DNA of 64,000 nucleotides. Source: Lewinellaceae bacterium. Lineage in GTDB: Bacteria; Bacteroidota; Bacteroidia; Chitinophagales; Saprospiraceae. The position numbers and the translations under genes are program-made. Positions 19,298 to 26,917 of the stretch are shown here, piece by piece. Position 1 is the stretch's first letter; each line of letters starts with the position of its first letter. A model generated the notes under the pieces. The model worked only from the letters and a program-made list of their open reading frames with translations. It was not told the DNA's origin and ran no database searches. The stretch lies in contig JADJOD010000002.1 in assembly GCA_016713985.1 (NCBI GenBank), forward strand, positions 94,840-158,839, read 5' to 3'.

Positions 19298-19697
19298 GCA
19301 ACATTGAAATTGACCAACAAGGCCAGTTTTATATTTTGCAAACGGATATAAGTCAGTGTTTGCTTTTGATGGACAGGCTATATCTGTTCAACAGATTTTA
19401 ATTCCATTAAGAGTTTCCTTTCAATGATAAGATCCGCACGATATCCTTTTTCCAATTTGAGGTTATCCCAATTAACCGGTAAATCTTTCTGACGCTCGAT
19501 AAATAAATTCAGTTTTCGCAATTCATACTCCACAATTTCTTCATAAACAGATTCTAACAGACCCGGACCCAGTCTGGTATGAATTTTAAAACATACGTCA
19601 ACGGCTAATTTAGCCAATTCGTTTTCTGACATCATATTCTAAAGTTTAGGGTACTATTTCTTTGCGTCTTCGCGTGAAAACTTTGCGCCTTCGCGTG
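19215..19697. repeat. inverted-repeat-flanked GxxExxY unit
   Basis: Two copies of a 17-base unit lie on the left: cacgcaaagacgcaaag at 19215-19231 and cacgcgaagacgcaaag at 19238-19254. Two inverted copies lie on the right at 19660-19676 (exact reverse complement of the second) and 19681-19697. They bracket the GxxExxY gene closely: its last stop base is 19255, and it starts 25 bases before the right copies. The unit is 483 bp and inserted at the 3' end of the FG-GAP/ASPIC gene. It looks like a small mobile or repeat-propagated unit. I see no clear target-site duplication. Confidence 0.65.
19255..19635 (-). pseudogene. GxxExxY-family (PD-(D/E)XK nuclease-like) protein with in-frame stop
   Basis: The frame from ATG 19635 reads MSENELAKLAVDVCFKIH, then GPGLLESVYEE (the GxxExxY signature), then RADLIIERKLLMELKSVE, which holds the D-x(n)-ExK core of this PD-(D/E)XK-like family. 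After 85 residues a TAG stop occurs at 19378-19380, but the same frame continues with PVHQKQTLTYIRL and LALLVNFNVAYIKDGIQRIV to a TGA at 19255-19257. These are exactly the missing C-terminal family motifs. A full protein would be 126 residues. A CAG to TAG change (Gln to stop) is the simplest explanation. GxxExxY proteins are widespread in Bacteroidota and of unknown function. Either a true nonsense mutation or a base error. Confidence 0.85.
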
Positions 19698-19708
19698 AAA
19701 ACTCATTC

Positions 19709-22356
19709 TCACTTCCCAAACCCGATCCCCCTTCTCACAAACAAATTCAACTTATCCTTATCAAACGTAAACGTTGCCACGTCGTCGAGCATGATCGTGT
19801 GTACTTCCGGCTCTTCCTTGAGTTTGGCGGCCGCGACGCGGAGGTTCTGGTTTTTGATGGCTTCCAAAACGACCTGGCGTACACTCCGGGCGTTGCCGAA
19901 GTATTTGTCGCGAAACTCGTGCAGAAAGGCCAGGTCTTTACCCAATTGCTCGCGGGCGTCTTCTTCCACGCGGTAGTGCTCCTGCTGGAACATGTAAAGC
20001 GCGATTTCCAGCAGTTCTTCCGGTTCGTAATCCTCGAAGCGCAGCACCTTGTCGAAGCGGCTGGCCAGGCCGGGGTTGGCTTTGAGGAAGTTGTCCATGT
20101 TTTCCGGATAACCGGCCACAAATACGAAGAACTCGCCGCGGTGGTCTTCCATACGTTTGAGCATGGTCTGAATGGCTTCGTCACCGAAGTCGCCGTGTGA
20201 GCCGCGGCCCGTGGAGGTGAGGGCGTAGGCTTCGTCGATGAAGAGTACGCCGCCCATCGCTTCGTCCACACGTTCGGCGGTTTTGATGGCGGTTTGGCCC
20301 ACAAAGCCGGCTACGAGGCCCTGGCGATCGGTTTCCACCATGTGCCCGCGTTCGAGTACGCCGAGGGCTTTGTATATTTTGGTGAGGATACGCGCCACGG
20401 TTGTTTTGCCGGTGCCGGGGTTGCCCACAAACACGGTATGCAGGTAAAAACGCCCCAACACATCGCGGCCCGTTTCGCGGTAGTACCGCACGAGGTGCAC
20501 GAGTTCGCGGATGTCTTTTTGATATTTTGCATCCCGATGAGGCTGTCGAGTTCGTGTAGCGCCTGAGTCAGCAGGTTCTCATCCACGGGAATATTGGGCA
20601 GCGGTCGTTTGTGGATCAGTTTTACTTTTTCCACATCCTCGGCGAGCACGATTTTGAGCGCTTCGGATGGCATATTGCGCACTTCGGGGTCGGCCATTAG
20701 GCGCAATCCCAGTTGTATTTTGGCCTTGTCGATCAAGTCGTGTACAAAACGGGCGTTGCCAAACGCGCGATCGCGGCTTCGGAAAGCGTCGGTGATCAGT
20801 TCGTCGACCATCACTTTGGCTTCTTTGGCCAGCATCACCTCTTTTTCGCGGCAGGCGTAATCGGCGATCAGGCTGAGTTCCTGCGGCAGGTAGTCGGGGA
20901 ATTCAAAGGTCATTTTGAAACGGCTGCGCAGGCCGGGATTAGAATCGAGGAAGGTTTTCATTTCCTTCGGATAACCGGCTACAATCACCGCCAGGTCGCC
21001 GGGGCCGTTGGAAAGTTCCTTCACCAATATCTCGATCACTTCGCGGCCGAAATCCTTGGAATCTTCGGCCGAACGCGCGAGTGCATACGCTTCGTCGATA
21101 AACAAAACGCCTCCACGCGCCATTTCGATGGCATCCTTCACTTTGGGCGCTGTCTGGCCGATGTATTCACCGACCAGGTCTGTACGATCCACTTCGTGTA
21201 CATGGCCTTTGGAAAGCAGGCCCATTTTTTTATAGAGGCGGCCCATCATTTTGGCGACGGTGGTTTTGCCGGTGCCCGGGTTGCCGATAAAGACCGAATG
21301 AACGTTGATGCCGTCTTTTTCGGAAAAGCCTTTTTCTTTCCTAAGTTGCAGGAACTGAATGTATTGTGCGTGCTCCCGGACTTTTGCCTTGATCTCGCTC
21401 AACCCGATAAGGGCATCGAGTTTGGTCAACACTTCCACAAAAGACTCGGTATCTTCTTCTTCCGGTTGCAGGAAAATCTGTTGTCCTTTGTCGGGCAGCC
21501 AGACGCCGTTGACCCCTTCTTCCCAGTCGGCGCCGACTTCAAACGGCATGATGGCTAAGAGTTGGTCCATAAACACGATCTCGGCGGTGTAGCGGTCGTT
21601 GCGCCAGGAACCTTTTACGTTGCTCCCCCACCCTGCCGTGATCTTGACGCCGTCGTCGCTTTTTTCCATCCGGTGCAGGCGCACCACCTGGCCTTTGAGT
21701 TCGCGGGCGTCGTTATAAAATTTGATAAACAGTTCGCACTGCCATTGTTTGCTGAGCAACAGGTTTTTAAGCGTTACTTCGGCATAGATGTACCGGGTTT
21801 CTTCGCCGTTGAAATGTTTCATGTAGAGGCGTTCGAACTCCGGGGTGTCGTCGTAGGGCCCTTCGTACATCCGCAGCGAAGTGATCTGGCAGTAGGGATT
21901 TTCAATTTTGGTGAGCGGCCGGCCGGCGTCTTCGATATAGAAGTATTTGGTGGCCACTTTTTCACCTTCGATCCAGGCTTCCCAGTAATACGCGCCCTTT
22001 TTCCAGAACACACCTTCCTGTTTATTGCCCCAGCCCTCGCGGATGTAGCCGACCGGGTCGTATTTGCTCACCTTGCGGCGGAAAGGCAGGTTGCAAATCT
22101 CTTTGCGTTGTTTTTTGACGGCAAAACAGCGGATCTCTACGTTCACCTCCCAGTCTTCGATGTCGAAATGTTTGTTGTAAAACGACAATTCGGCATAGAT
22201 ATAGGTGGTCTCGTGGCGATCGAAAACCTGTCTGTATTTCTTTTTATTATCGGCGAGCCACTCTGTGGAAGCGTAAATTTTTAATTCGCGGAATTTCCAG
22301 CGTTTGAACTCGGGGCTTTCCTGCGGTGGCTGAGACTGATGGGTTCCAAACTGCAT
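19709..22356 (-). CDS. double CbbX-like AAA+ ATPase with duplicated N-terminal domain (frame-broken)
   Basis: About 882 residues after correction. Two related beta-rich N-domains come first (about 15-140 and 155-285), sharing ET-x-YIYAE, W-x-x-x-x-x-I and a GWG motif. Then two AAA+ domains of the CbbX/SpoVK type. AAA1 has GNPGTGKTTVAK (Walker A, about 361-372) and GGVLFIDEAYAL (Walker B); AAA2 has GNPGTGKTTVAR and the same Walker B. Both have AGYP and a GLRSRF or GLASRF arginine-finger motif. One base is missing in the T-run 20516-20520 (A-run on the coding strand): IGMQNIKK must continue as DIRELVHLVRYY. The AAA domains are remodelling motors; the substrate is unknown. No signal peptide, so cytoplasmic. 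It stands alone, 326 bases from the next divergent gene. Confidence 0.88.
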
Positions 22357-22682
22357 AAATAATCGCTCGGTAATGCGCTTTTTCCAGGGAATGTATGATC
22401 GGATAAGTCGATTCGGTTGCCGAAAAGTATGGATTTTCGGCGTCGTTCAAAAATAATGTGCGCGAAAAAACGCGATTTTCGACGGAAAAAACAAATCACC
22501 GGATCAAGGGTATGTTGGCGGGAATACGGCGCCGTGCAGCCGTTGCAAAATTCGGTTAGGGAAATGCCGGTGTTCAAACCATAAAAAAATGTTATTTTGT
22601 TCGGTTTCAATACAACGCAAGCCCGGCGTTTTGAATCTTTACCCGAAAATTCGTTTTGTTCCCACGTTTAAATTTGACGCCC
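22357..22682. other. divergent intergenic region
   Basis: This 326-base gap separates the AAA+ gene (minus) from the outer-membrane protein gene (plus). On the minus strand TATTTTTG (22448-22455) matches the -7 consensus 92 bases before the AAA+ start, without a -33 partner. I find no RNA gene, no hairpin with a T-run and no credible small ORF here. Confidence 0.4.
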
Positions 22683-23273
22683 ATGCGCCGTTTTTTATTA
22701 CCTGTGTGGTGCCTGATTGCGCTCCGGATCAGCGCCCAGGAGATGGAAGATCCATCGGAAGTAAAACCTTACCACGCCATCGTCCAGACCGGCATTGCGT
22801 TGCAGTGGTTCGACAAGCAGTTCAAGTCGTTTACCCTGACGGCGGAGCGGCCCCTGAATCTGTATCATCACATCGGGGTACAGGCGAACCTGTTTTTTTC
22901 CGAGGACCCGTTTGCTTACCGGTCCATTTCGGACGAAAGTTATGAGGTCGGCGTATTTGCCAAGTCGTTTTTTCACGGCAGGTTTACCGGGAGGCGTTCA
23001 AAAACCTACATCGGGCCCGATATCCGCTTCGGCAGGCGGGTGTACAACAATCCCGGCTTTTTCGGCGACCCGAATATTCGCAGGAAGGCGGTCACCTTCA
23101 AATACATGGTGCGGTTCGGCTGGCAATTCCACCTGGGTTCGGCAGTACTGGAATTTTCGCTTCCGATCGGAGTGGAAAAAGAACGCCTGGTTGAAAACAA
23201 CTTATTTGACGGAAATACTACGAACAACTGGTTTATCATGGCGCCGGGCCTGTCGCTCGGCATCGGCCTTTAA
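22683..23273 (+). CDS. outer-membrane beta-barrel-like protein, hypothetical
   Basis: 196 residues from ATG 22683, giving a signal peptide MRRFLLPVWCLIALRISAQ. The mature part alternates aromatic and small residues in short strands (GVQANLFFSEDPF, KTYIGPDIRFGRR, FKYMVRFGWQF, APGLSLGIGL), as in small porin-like barrels, and it ends in a strand. I do not recognise a specific family. It is followed 33 bases later by a lipoprotein gene on the same strand, so the pair may be co-transcribed. Confidence 0.6.
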   Translation: MRRFLLPVWCLIALRISAQEMEDPSEVKPYHAIVQTGIALQWFDKQFKSFTLTAERPLNLYHHIGVQANLFFSEDPFAYRSISDESYEVGVFAKSFFHGRFTGRRSKTYIGPDIRFGRRVYNNPGFFGDPNIRRKAVTFKYMVRFGWQFHLGSAVLEFSLPIGVEKERLVENNLFDGNTTNNWFIMAPGLSLGIGL

Positions 23274-23306
23274 CACAAAGATTATCAACTATTTACCAAA
23301 AAAATC

Positions 23307-23783
23307 ATGTTACAACCTGTTTTTCGGGCCGCTTTTTTGTTATCCGTTTGTTTCTTCTGCAGCTGCATTTTTTATCAGCGATACCCCCTGGCTTACAGCA
23401 GGCTCCCGAAGATTAATACAACCAACCTGACTTTTTACCTGCTGGATGCGGCACATCCGCGCACCCGGGTGTGGCATTTGTCGGAGGCGGAATTTTTAAA
23501 AGATAAAATGACCGGTTTTTTGGTCAAATTAGACGAACAGGATGCCACCGAAGTCGCCGTAGTACACAACCGGCGCGATGCCCGGTATAGCCGAGACGAG
23601 GTGCTGATGTTTGTCAAACCGAAATTTGTACTCGATATGGCCGATACGGCTACCGTCACCATCCCGTATACGCAACTGGAAAAAGTGGAGGTTTACGAAG
23701 TAAATGCCGGAAAATCGGTGGGGGTGTCGCTGTTTATGATTTTTGTACCCATCGTGGGGGTGGGTATTATTTCAGATTATTAA
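23307..23783 (+). CDS. small predicted lipoprotein, hypothetical
   Basis: 158 residues. The signal MLQPVFRAAFLLSVCFFCSC contains lipobox-like cysteines at 15-20, so it is probably lipidated. About 40-140 is a compact beta-rich domain (TNLTFYLLDAAHPRTRVWHL, then TVTIPYTQLEKVEVYEVN). The C-terminus is hydrophobic (SLFMIFVPIVGVGIISDY) and could be a membrane-proximal segment. This layout recurs in uncharacterised Bacteroidota envelope proteins. Function unknown. Confidence 0.6.
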   Translation: MLQPVFRAAFLLSVCFFCSCIFYQRYPLAYSRLPKINTTNLTFYLLDAAHPRTRVWHLSEAEFLKDKMTGFLVKLDEQDATEVAVVHNRRDARYSRDEVLMFVKPKFVLDMADTATVTIPYTQLEKVEVYEVNAGKSVGVSLFMIFVPIVGVGIISDY

Positions 23784-23804
23784 TCAAAACCTTGGTTGAT
23801 CTCC

Positions 23805-23833
23805 TTTGTTTTACCGGTCTGAATCTATCTTTG
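23805..23833 (+). promoter_or_regulatory. Bacteroidota-type promoter for the ferredoxin gene
   Basis: TTTG at 23805-23808, 17-base spacer, then TATCTTTG at 23826-23833, matching the -33/-7 consensus TTTG-N17-23-TAnnTTTG. The ATG at 23866 follows 32 bases later. Confidence 0.6.
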
Positions 23834-23865
23834 CGCGCCTTTACGCAAAGGCGATCCCAATATTT

Positions 23866-24207
23866 ATGGCGACTGTAACATTTTTATTTGAAGATACCGG
23901 TATACCCCGGAAGACCGTGGAAGGCGATTTTGAAGATATGTCCATCCTTGAAATTACGGAGGATTACGACGTACACCTGAACCACAACTGCGGGGGCGTC
24001 TGCGCCTGCTCTACCTGCCATATTTATGTGGAAAAGGGAGAAAATTTCCTCGAAGAGATATCCGACAAGGAAGAAGATTTTATCGATCGCGCCATTAATC
24101 CGCGCCTTGAAAGCCGCTTAGGTTGTCAGTGTGTAATACTCGACAACTCGGCCAGCATCACCGTAACCATTCCGGACCAAAAGCGGATCATCGGACATGA
24201 ACATTAA
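23866..24207 (+). CDS. fdx: 2Fe-2S ferredoxin (Isc-type)
   Basis: 113-residue ferredoxin of the Isc/adrenodoxin type, an electron donor for iron-sulfur cluster assembly. The cluster cysteines are in NCGGVCACSTCHIYV (C-x5-C-x2-C, about residues 43-53), with the last in LGCQC near 86. ATG 23866 follows a good promoter at 23805-23833. The downstream iscX supports the Isc assignment. IscSU and the chaperones are not in this window, so the isc genes are dispersed or lie elsewhere. Confidence 0.92.
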   Translation: MATVTFLFEDTGIPRKTVEGDFEDMSILEITEDYDVHLNHNCGGVCACSTCHIYVEKGENFLEEISDKEEDFIDRAINPRLESRLGCQCVILDNSASITVTIPDQKRIIGHEH

Positions 24208-24210
24208 CTT

Positions 24211-24335
24211 ACGGTGGACGGTAGACGGTGGACGGTAGACGGTAGACGGCAATTTCACCGTCCACCGTCTACCGTCCACCGTCTACCGTCCACCGTCTAC
24301 CGTCTACCGTCCACCGTCCACCGTCCACCTACCGT
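24211..24335. repeat. tandem repeat arranged as a large inverted repeat
   Basis: Left arm 24211-24249 consists of alternating acggtgg and acggtag heptamers. After a short spacer (24250-24257) the right arm 24258-24335 is made of the complementary heptamers (ccgtcta, ccgtcca). The whole could fold into a long hairpin. It begins three bases after the ferredoxin stop and ends eight bases before the iscX start, filling the gap between the two genes. There are no unique spacers, so it is not a CRISPR. Confidence 0.85.
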
Positions 24336-24342
24336 AAAAAAC

Positions 24343-24591
24343 ATGCCTTTTAAAAATTTTGACGACTTGCCCATTCACTGGGCCGACCATGAAGATATCG
24401 CCATGGCGCTTTACGAACGTTTCGGTGGAGCATTTGACGAAGGAAAAATTTACCGCATCCGCTTCACCGACCTGCTTCAATGGGTGATGGAAATCCCTCA
24501 TTTTGAAGGAAAACGGGAAGATTCCAACGAAGGACACCTGGAACAAATTCAGGCCAAATGGGTATATGAATGGAGAGCCAACAACAAATAA
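24343..24591 (+). CDS. iscX: IscX-type Fe-S assembly protein
   Basis: 82-residue acidic protein with NFDDLPIHWADHEDIAMAL (about 4-22) and IPHFEG, the hallmarks of IscX/YfhJ, which binds IscS and iron and modulates cluster assembly. The ATG at 24343 lies just after the tandem repeat; the open frame extends upstream through the repeat (to 24214) but that part is repeat translation, not protein. It overlaps the next gene by 22 bases. Confidence 0.9.
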   Translation: MPFKNFDDLPIHWADHEDIAMALYERFGGAFDEGKIYRIRFTDLLQWVMEIPHFEGKREDSNEGHLEQIQAKWVYEWRANNK

Positions 24592-25178
24592 ATAAAAGCA
24601 ATACCGACCCGGCATCTGCGATCACCAACGATCTCCCGGATATCCTGCCGGCCAAACCCATCGAGGTGGAACTCGTTCACCTGTTTGATAAAATCAGGGC
24701 CGTCAAGGCATTTGTGTTCGACGTGGACGGGGTTTTGACCAACAACGACCTGCTGGTGACCGAAACGGGCGACCTGCTGCGAACCATGAATATCCGCGAC
24801 GGCCAGGCCATCAAGTGGGCGATCGCGGCCGGATTCCAGGTGGGGATTATCACCGGCGGAAAATCGCCGGGGGTGAAAAAACGCCTCACCGACCTCGGGA
24901 TCGAGGAATATTACTCCGGCGCCCAGAAAAAATGGGAGCCGTTCCAGTCGTTTTTGCAAAGAACCAATACCCTCGTTTCCGAAATCTGCTACATGGGCGA
25001 CGACCTGCCCGATCTGCCCGTACTGCGCAAGGTGGTGCTTTCCTGCTGTCCCGCCGACGCCACCCAGGAAGTACTGGAAGTCTGCGATTACGTCTCCACG
25101 GTACAGGGCGGCCGGGGCTGCGTACGCGACATCATTGAAAAAGTGTTGAAGTTGCAGGACAAATGGCCGGAGTATTAG
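24570..25178 (+). CDS. kdsC: KdsC-type HAD phosphatase (KDO-8-P phosphatase)
   Basis: 202 residues. The HAD motif I FVFDVDGVLTNN (about 49-60) has the nucleophile DxD. Motif II/III are IITGGKSPGVKKRL and YMGDDLPDLPVL (about 141-152). It would dephosphorylate KDO-8-phosphate in lipopolysaccharide core synthesis. It has about 30 extra residues before the HAD core compared with the compact KdsC family. It overlaps iscX by 22 bases and starts the kdsC-ubiA-maf run that often stays together in Bacteroidota. Confidence 0.88.
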   Translation: MESQQQINKSNTDPASAITNDLPDILPAKPIEVELVHLFDKIRAVKAFVFDVDGVLTNNDLLVTETGDLLRTMNIRDGQAIKWAIAAGFQVGIITGGKSPGVKKRLTDLGIEEYYSGAQKKWEPFQSFLQRTNTLVSEICYMGDDLPDLPVLRKVVLSCCPADATQEVLEVCDYVSTVQGGRGCVRDIIEKVLKLQDKWPEY

Positions 25179-25256
25179 CGGCCATAACGGCAGATTGTTT
25201 GGAAAAAACCGGAAAAACTCGCCCCGGACATTGCACGACTGTTATACATTAGCCGC

Positions 25257-26252
25257 ATGAATCAGGTGTTGGCCTTTGTCCGGTTGCTGCGGCTGCCCAA
25301 TCTGGCGATTGTTTTTCTTACCCAGTTTGTGCCGTATTGGTTTGCGCTGCGTCCCGCTATTCTGCGGGCCAACGGTATTCCCGTGTTATCCGGCCGCACT
25401 TTTGGGCTGATAGCAGCGGCAACGGTGCTGACCACCCTCGCCGGATACGTGCTCAACGATTATTACGACCGGGAAATCGACGCGCTCAACAAACCCGACC
25501 GCCGGTTTTGGGGCAATTACCTGCCCGCCCCAATGGCGCTTACGGCCTATTCCGCACTGGTGATTGTGGTTCACGGACTGGCTTTTTTGATCGACCGGGA
25601 ACTCCGTCCGCCCAACCACTGGCCTTTGTGGGTATTCCCCGCGGTTTCATTTTTGTTGTTCCTTTACGCCTGGCAGTTAAAATGTACGGCCGTTATCGGC
25701 AATTTGTTGGTTTCTTTCCTTTGCGGCGTTGTGCCCGTCATTATCCTGCTTCCGGAAGAAAGGCAAATCTGGCTGACCTCTTTTATACAGCCGGTTGAAG
25801 TGCATCAGGCAGTTGCCTTAGTTTGGTTATACGGCATTTTTGCGTTCATTACCAACCTTTTACGCGAGCAGGTGAAGGACCTCGAAGATTTTGCAGGCGA
25901 TGCCGCTTGTGGTTGCGCTACCCTGGCGGTGCTCAAAGGGCCCCGTTTTGCCAAAAAACCGGCGGGTTTTACGGGCCTGATCGTCAGCATCCTCATCGGC
26001 GGTTTGCTTTATTTCTGGCAACAGACCGGAGCGCCCAACTGGCAAATCGGCGCCGGCGCCCTTTTTTTACTGCTTCCGGCCTTGTTTGCCACCGCAGCCA
26101 TTTACCGGGCTGAGGTAAAAAAAGACTTCTCCCGCGCCAGTTTACTGATCAAAATTATCATGTTTGCCGGCGTTTTTTTGCTGCTGCGTTCCTGGCCGGA
26201 CAACCCCATAGCCATGATGGATTCGTTCAAAGCGTACGTATGGAAACCGTAA
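25257..26252 (+). CDS. UbiA-family prenyltransferase
   Basis: 331-residue polytopic membrane protein. The first aspartate-rich motif NDYYDREIDALNKPDR (about 73-88) binds prenyl diphosphate and Mg; the second is in REQVKDLEDFAGDAACGC (about 203-220). Eight to nine hydrophobic helices are visible. In Bacteroidota this position next to maf and kdsC is usually annotated geranylgeranylglycerol-phosphate geranylgeranyltransferase-like; the real acceptor cannot be read. It overlaps maf by 13 bases, so they are coupled. Confidence 0.88.
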   Translation: MNQVLAFVRLLRLPNLAIVFLTQFVPYWFALRPAILRANGIPVLSGRTFGLIAAATVLTTLAGYVLNDYYDREIDALNKPDRRFWGNYLPAPMALTAYSALVIVVHGLAFLIDRELRPPNHWPLWVFPAVSFLLFLYAWQLKCTAVIGNLLVSFLCGVVPVIILLPEERQIWLTSFIQPVEVHQAVALVWLYGIFAFITNLLREQVKDLEDFAGDAACGCATLAVLKGPRFAKKPAGFTGLIVSILIGGLLYFWQQTGAPNWQIGAGALFLLLPALFATAAIYRAEVKKDFSRASLLIKIIMFAGVFLLLRSWPDNPIAMMDSFKAYVWKP

Positions 26253-26833
26253 ACCCAGTTATCATTCAACACCGGCCGCTTATTCTCGCTTCCCAAAGTC
26301 CGCGCCGGAGCCAATTGTTGCGGGAAGCCGGATTCACGTTTAAGGTACAGGTTGCCGATATCGACGAAAGTTTCCCGAACGATATGCCGGTAGAAGATGT
26401 GGCCCCCTGGCTTGCCGGGAGAAAAGCACAAGCTGTTGCACATTTGATTCAGCATCAGGAAATTATACTGGCCGCCGATTCGGTAGTAATCCTCGACGGC
26501 GTGATCTACAACAAACCCGCAGATCACGCCGATGCATTCCGGATGATCAGGATTTTGGCCGGACGCCAGCATACCGTGATAACCGGGGTTTGTTTGTTAT
26601 CTCAGGAAAAGAAAAAAATCTTTTCGGGCGTGACAAAGGTCTGGTTTGCCGAAATGACGGATGAGGAAATCTATTATTACATCGAAACCTGCAAACCCTT
26701 CGACAAAGCCGGCGCCTACGGCGTTCAGGAATGGATCGGCCACTGCAAAATCACCCGCATCGAAGGCACGTTCCCCAATGTGATGGGGCTGCCCATTGAC
26801 CTGGTGTATGCCGCGTTGCAGGAGTTTGGATAA
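26240..26833 (+). CDS. maf: Maf-family nucleotide pyrophosphatase
   Basis: 197 residues. The N-terminal motif LILASQSPRRSQLLREAGF (about 11-29) is the Maf signature (ASxSPRR). ILAADSVVILDG (about 74-85) carries the metal/substrate aspartate, then GVCLL and DKAGAYGVQEW (about 155-165). Maf proteins hydrolyse dTTP/UTP or modified nucleotides to monophosphates. The GxYGxQ/W pattern fits the YhdE-type. The stop at 26831-26833 lies directly before a palindromic repeat. Confidence 0.92.
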   Translation: METVNPVIIQHRPLILASQSPRRSQLLREAGFTFKVQVADIDESFPNDMPVEDVAPWLAGRKAQAVAHLIQHQEIILAADSVVILDGVIYNKPADHADAFRMIRILAGRQHTVITGVCLLSQEKKKIFSGVTKVWFAEMTDEEIYYYIETCKPFDKAGAYGVQEWIGHCKITRIEGTFPNVMGLPIDLVYAALQEFG

Positions 26834-26917
26834 ATTGTTGCATTGTTCATTGTTTCATTGTTGCTTCCGGAGCAATGCAGCAATGAAACAATGCAACAAT
26901 GAAACAATGCAACAATG
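26834..26917. repeat. short-period palindromic repeat between maf and a glycosyltransferase
   Basis: Left arm (26834-26864) is built from attgttgc and attgtttc units; after a 7-8 base loop with ttccgga, the right arm (from 26872) has caatgaaa and caatgcaa units that are their reverse complements. The repeat starts right after the maf stop and its last unit contains the ATG (26915-26917) of the next gene, so the repeat supplies that start codon. Confidence 0.8.

Noticed and set aside
24211..24335. CRISPR array
   Set aside because: Repeats are 7-base units without unique spacers and lie in inverted arms; no cas genes.
24214..24342. N-terminal extension of IscX through the repeat
   Set aside because: The sequence is only translation of heptamers; the ATG at 24343 gives a normal IscX.
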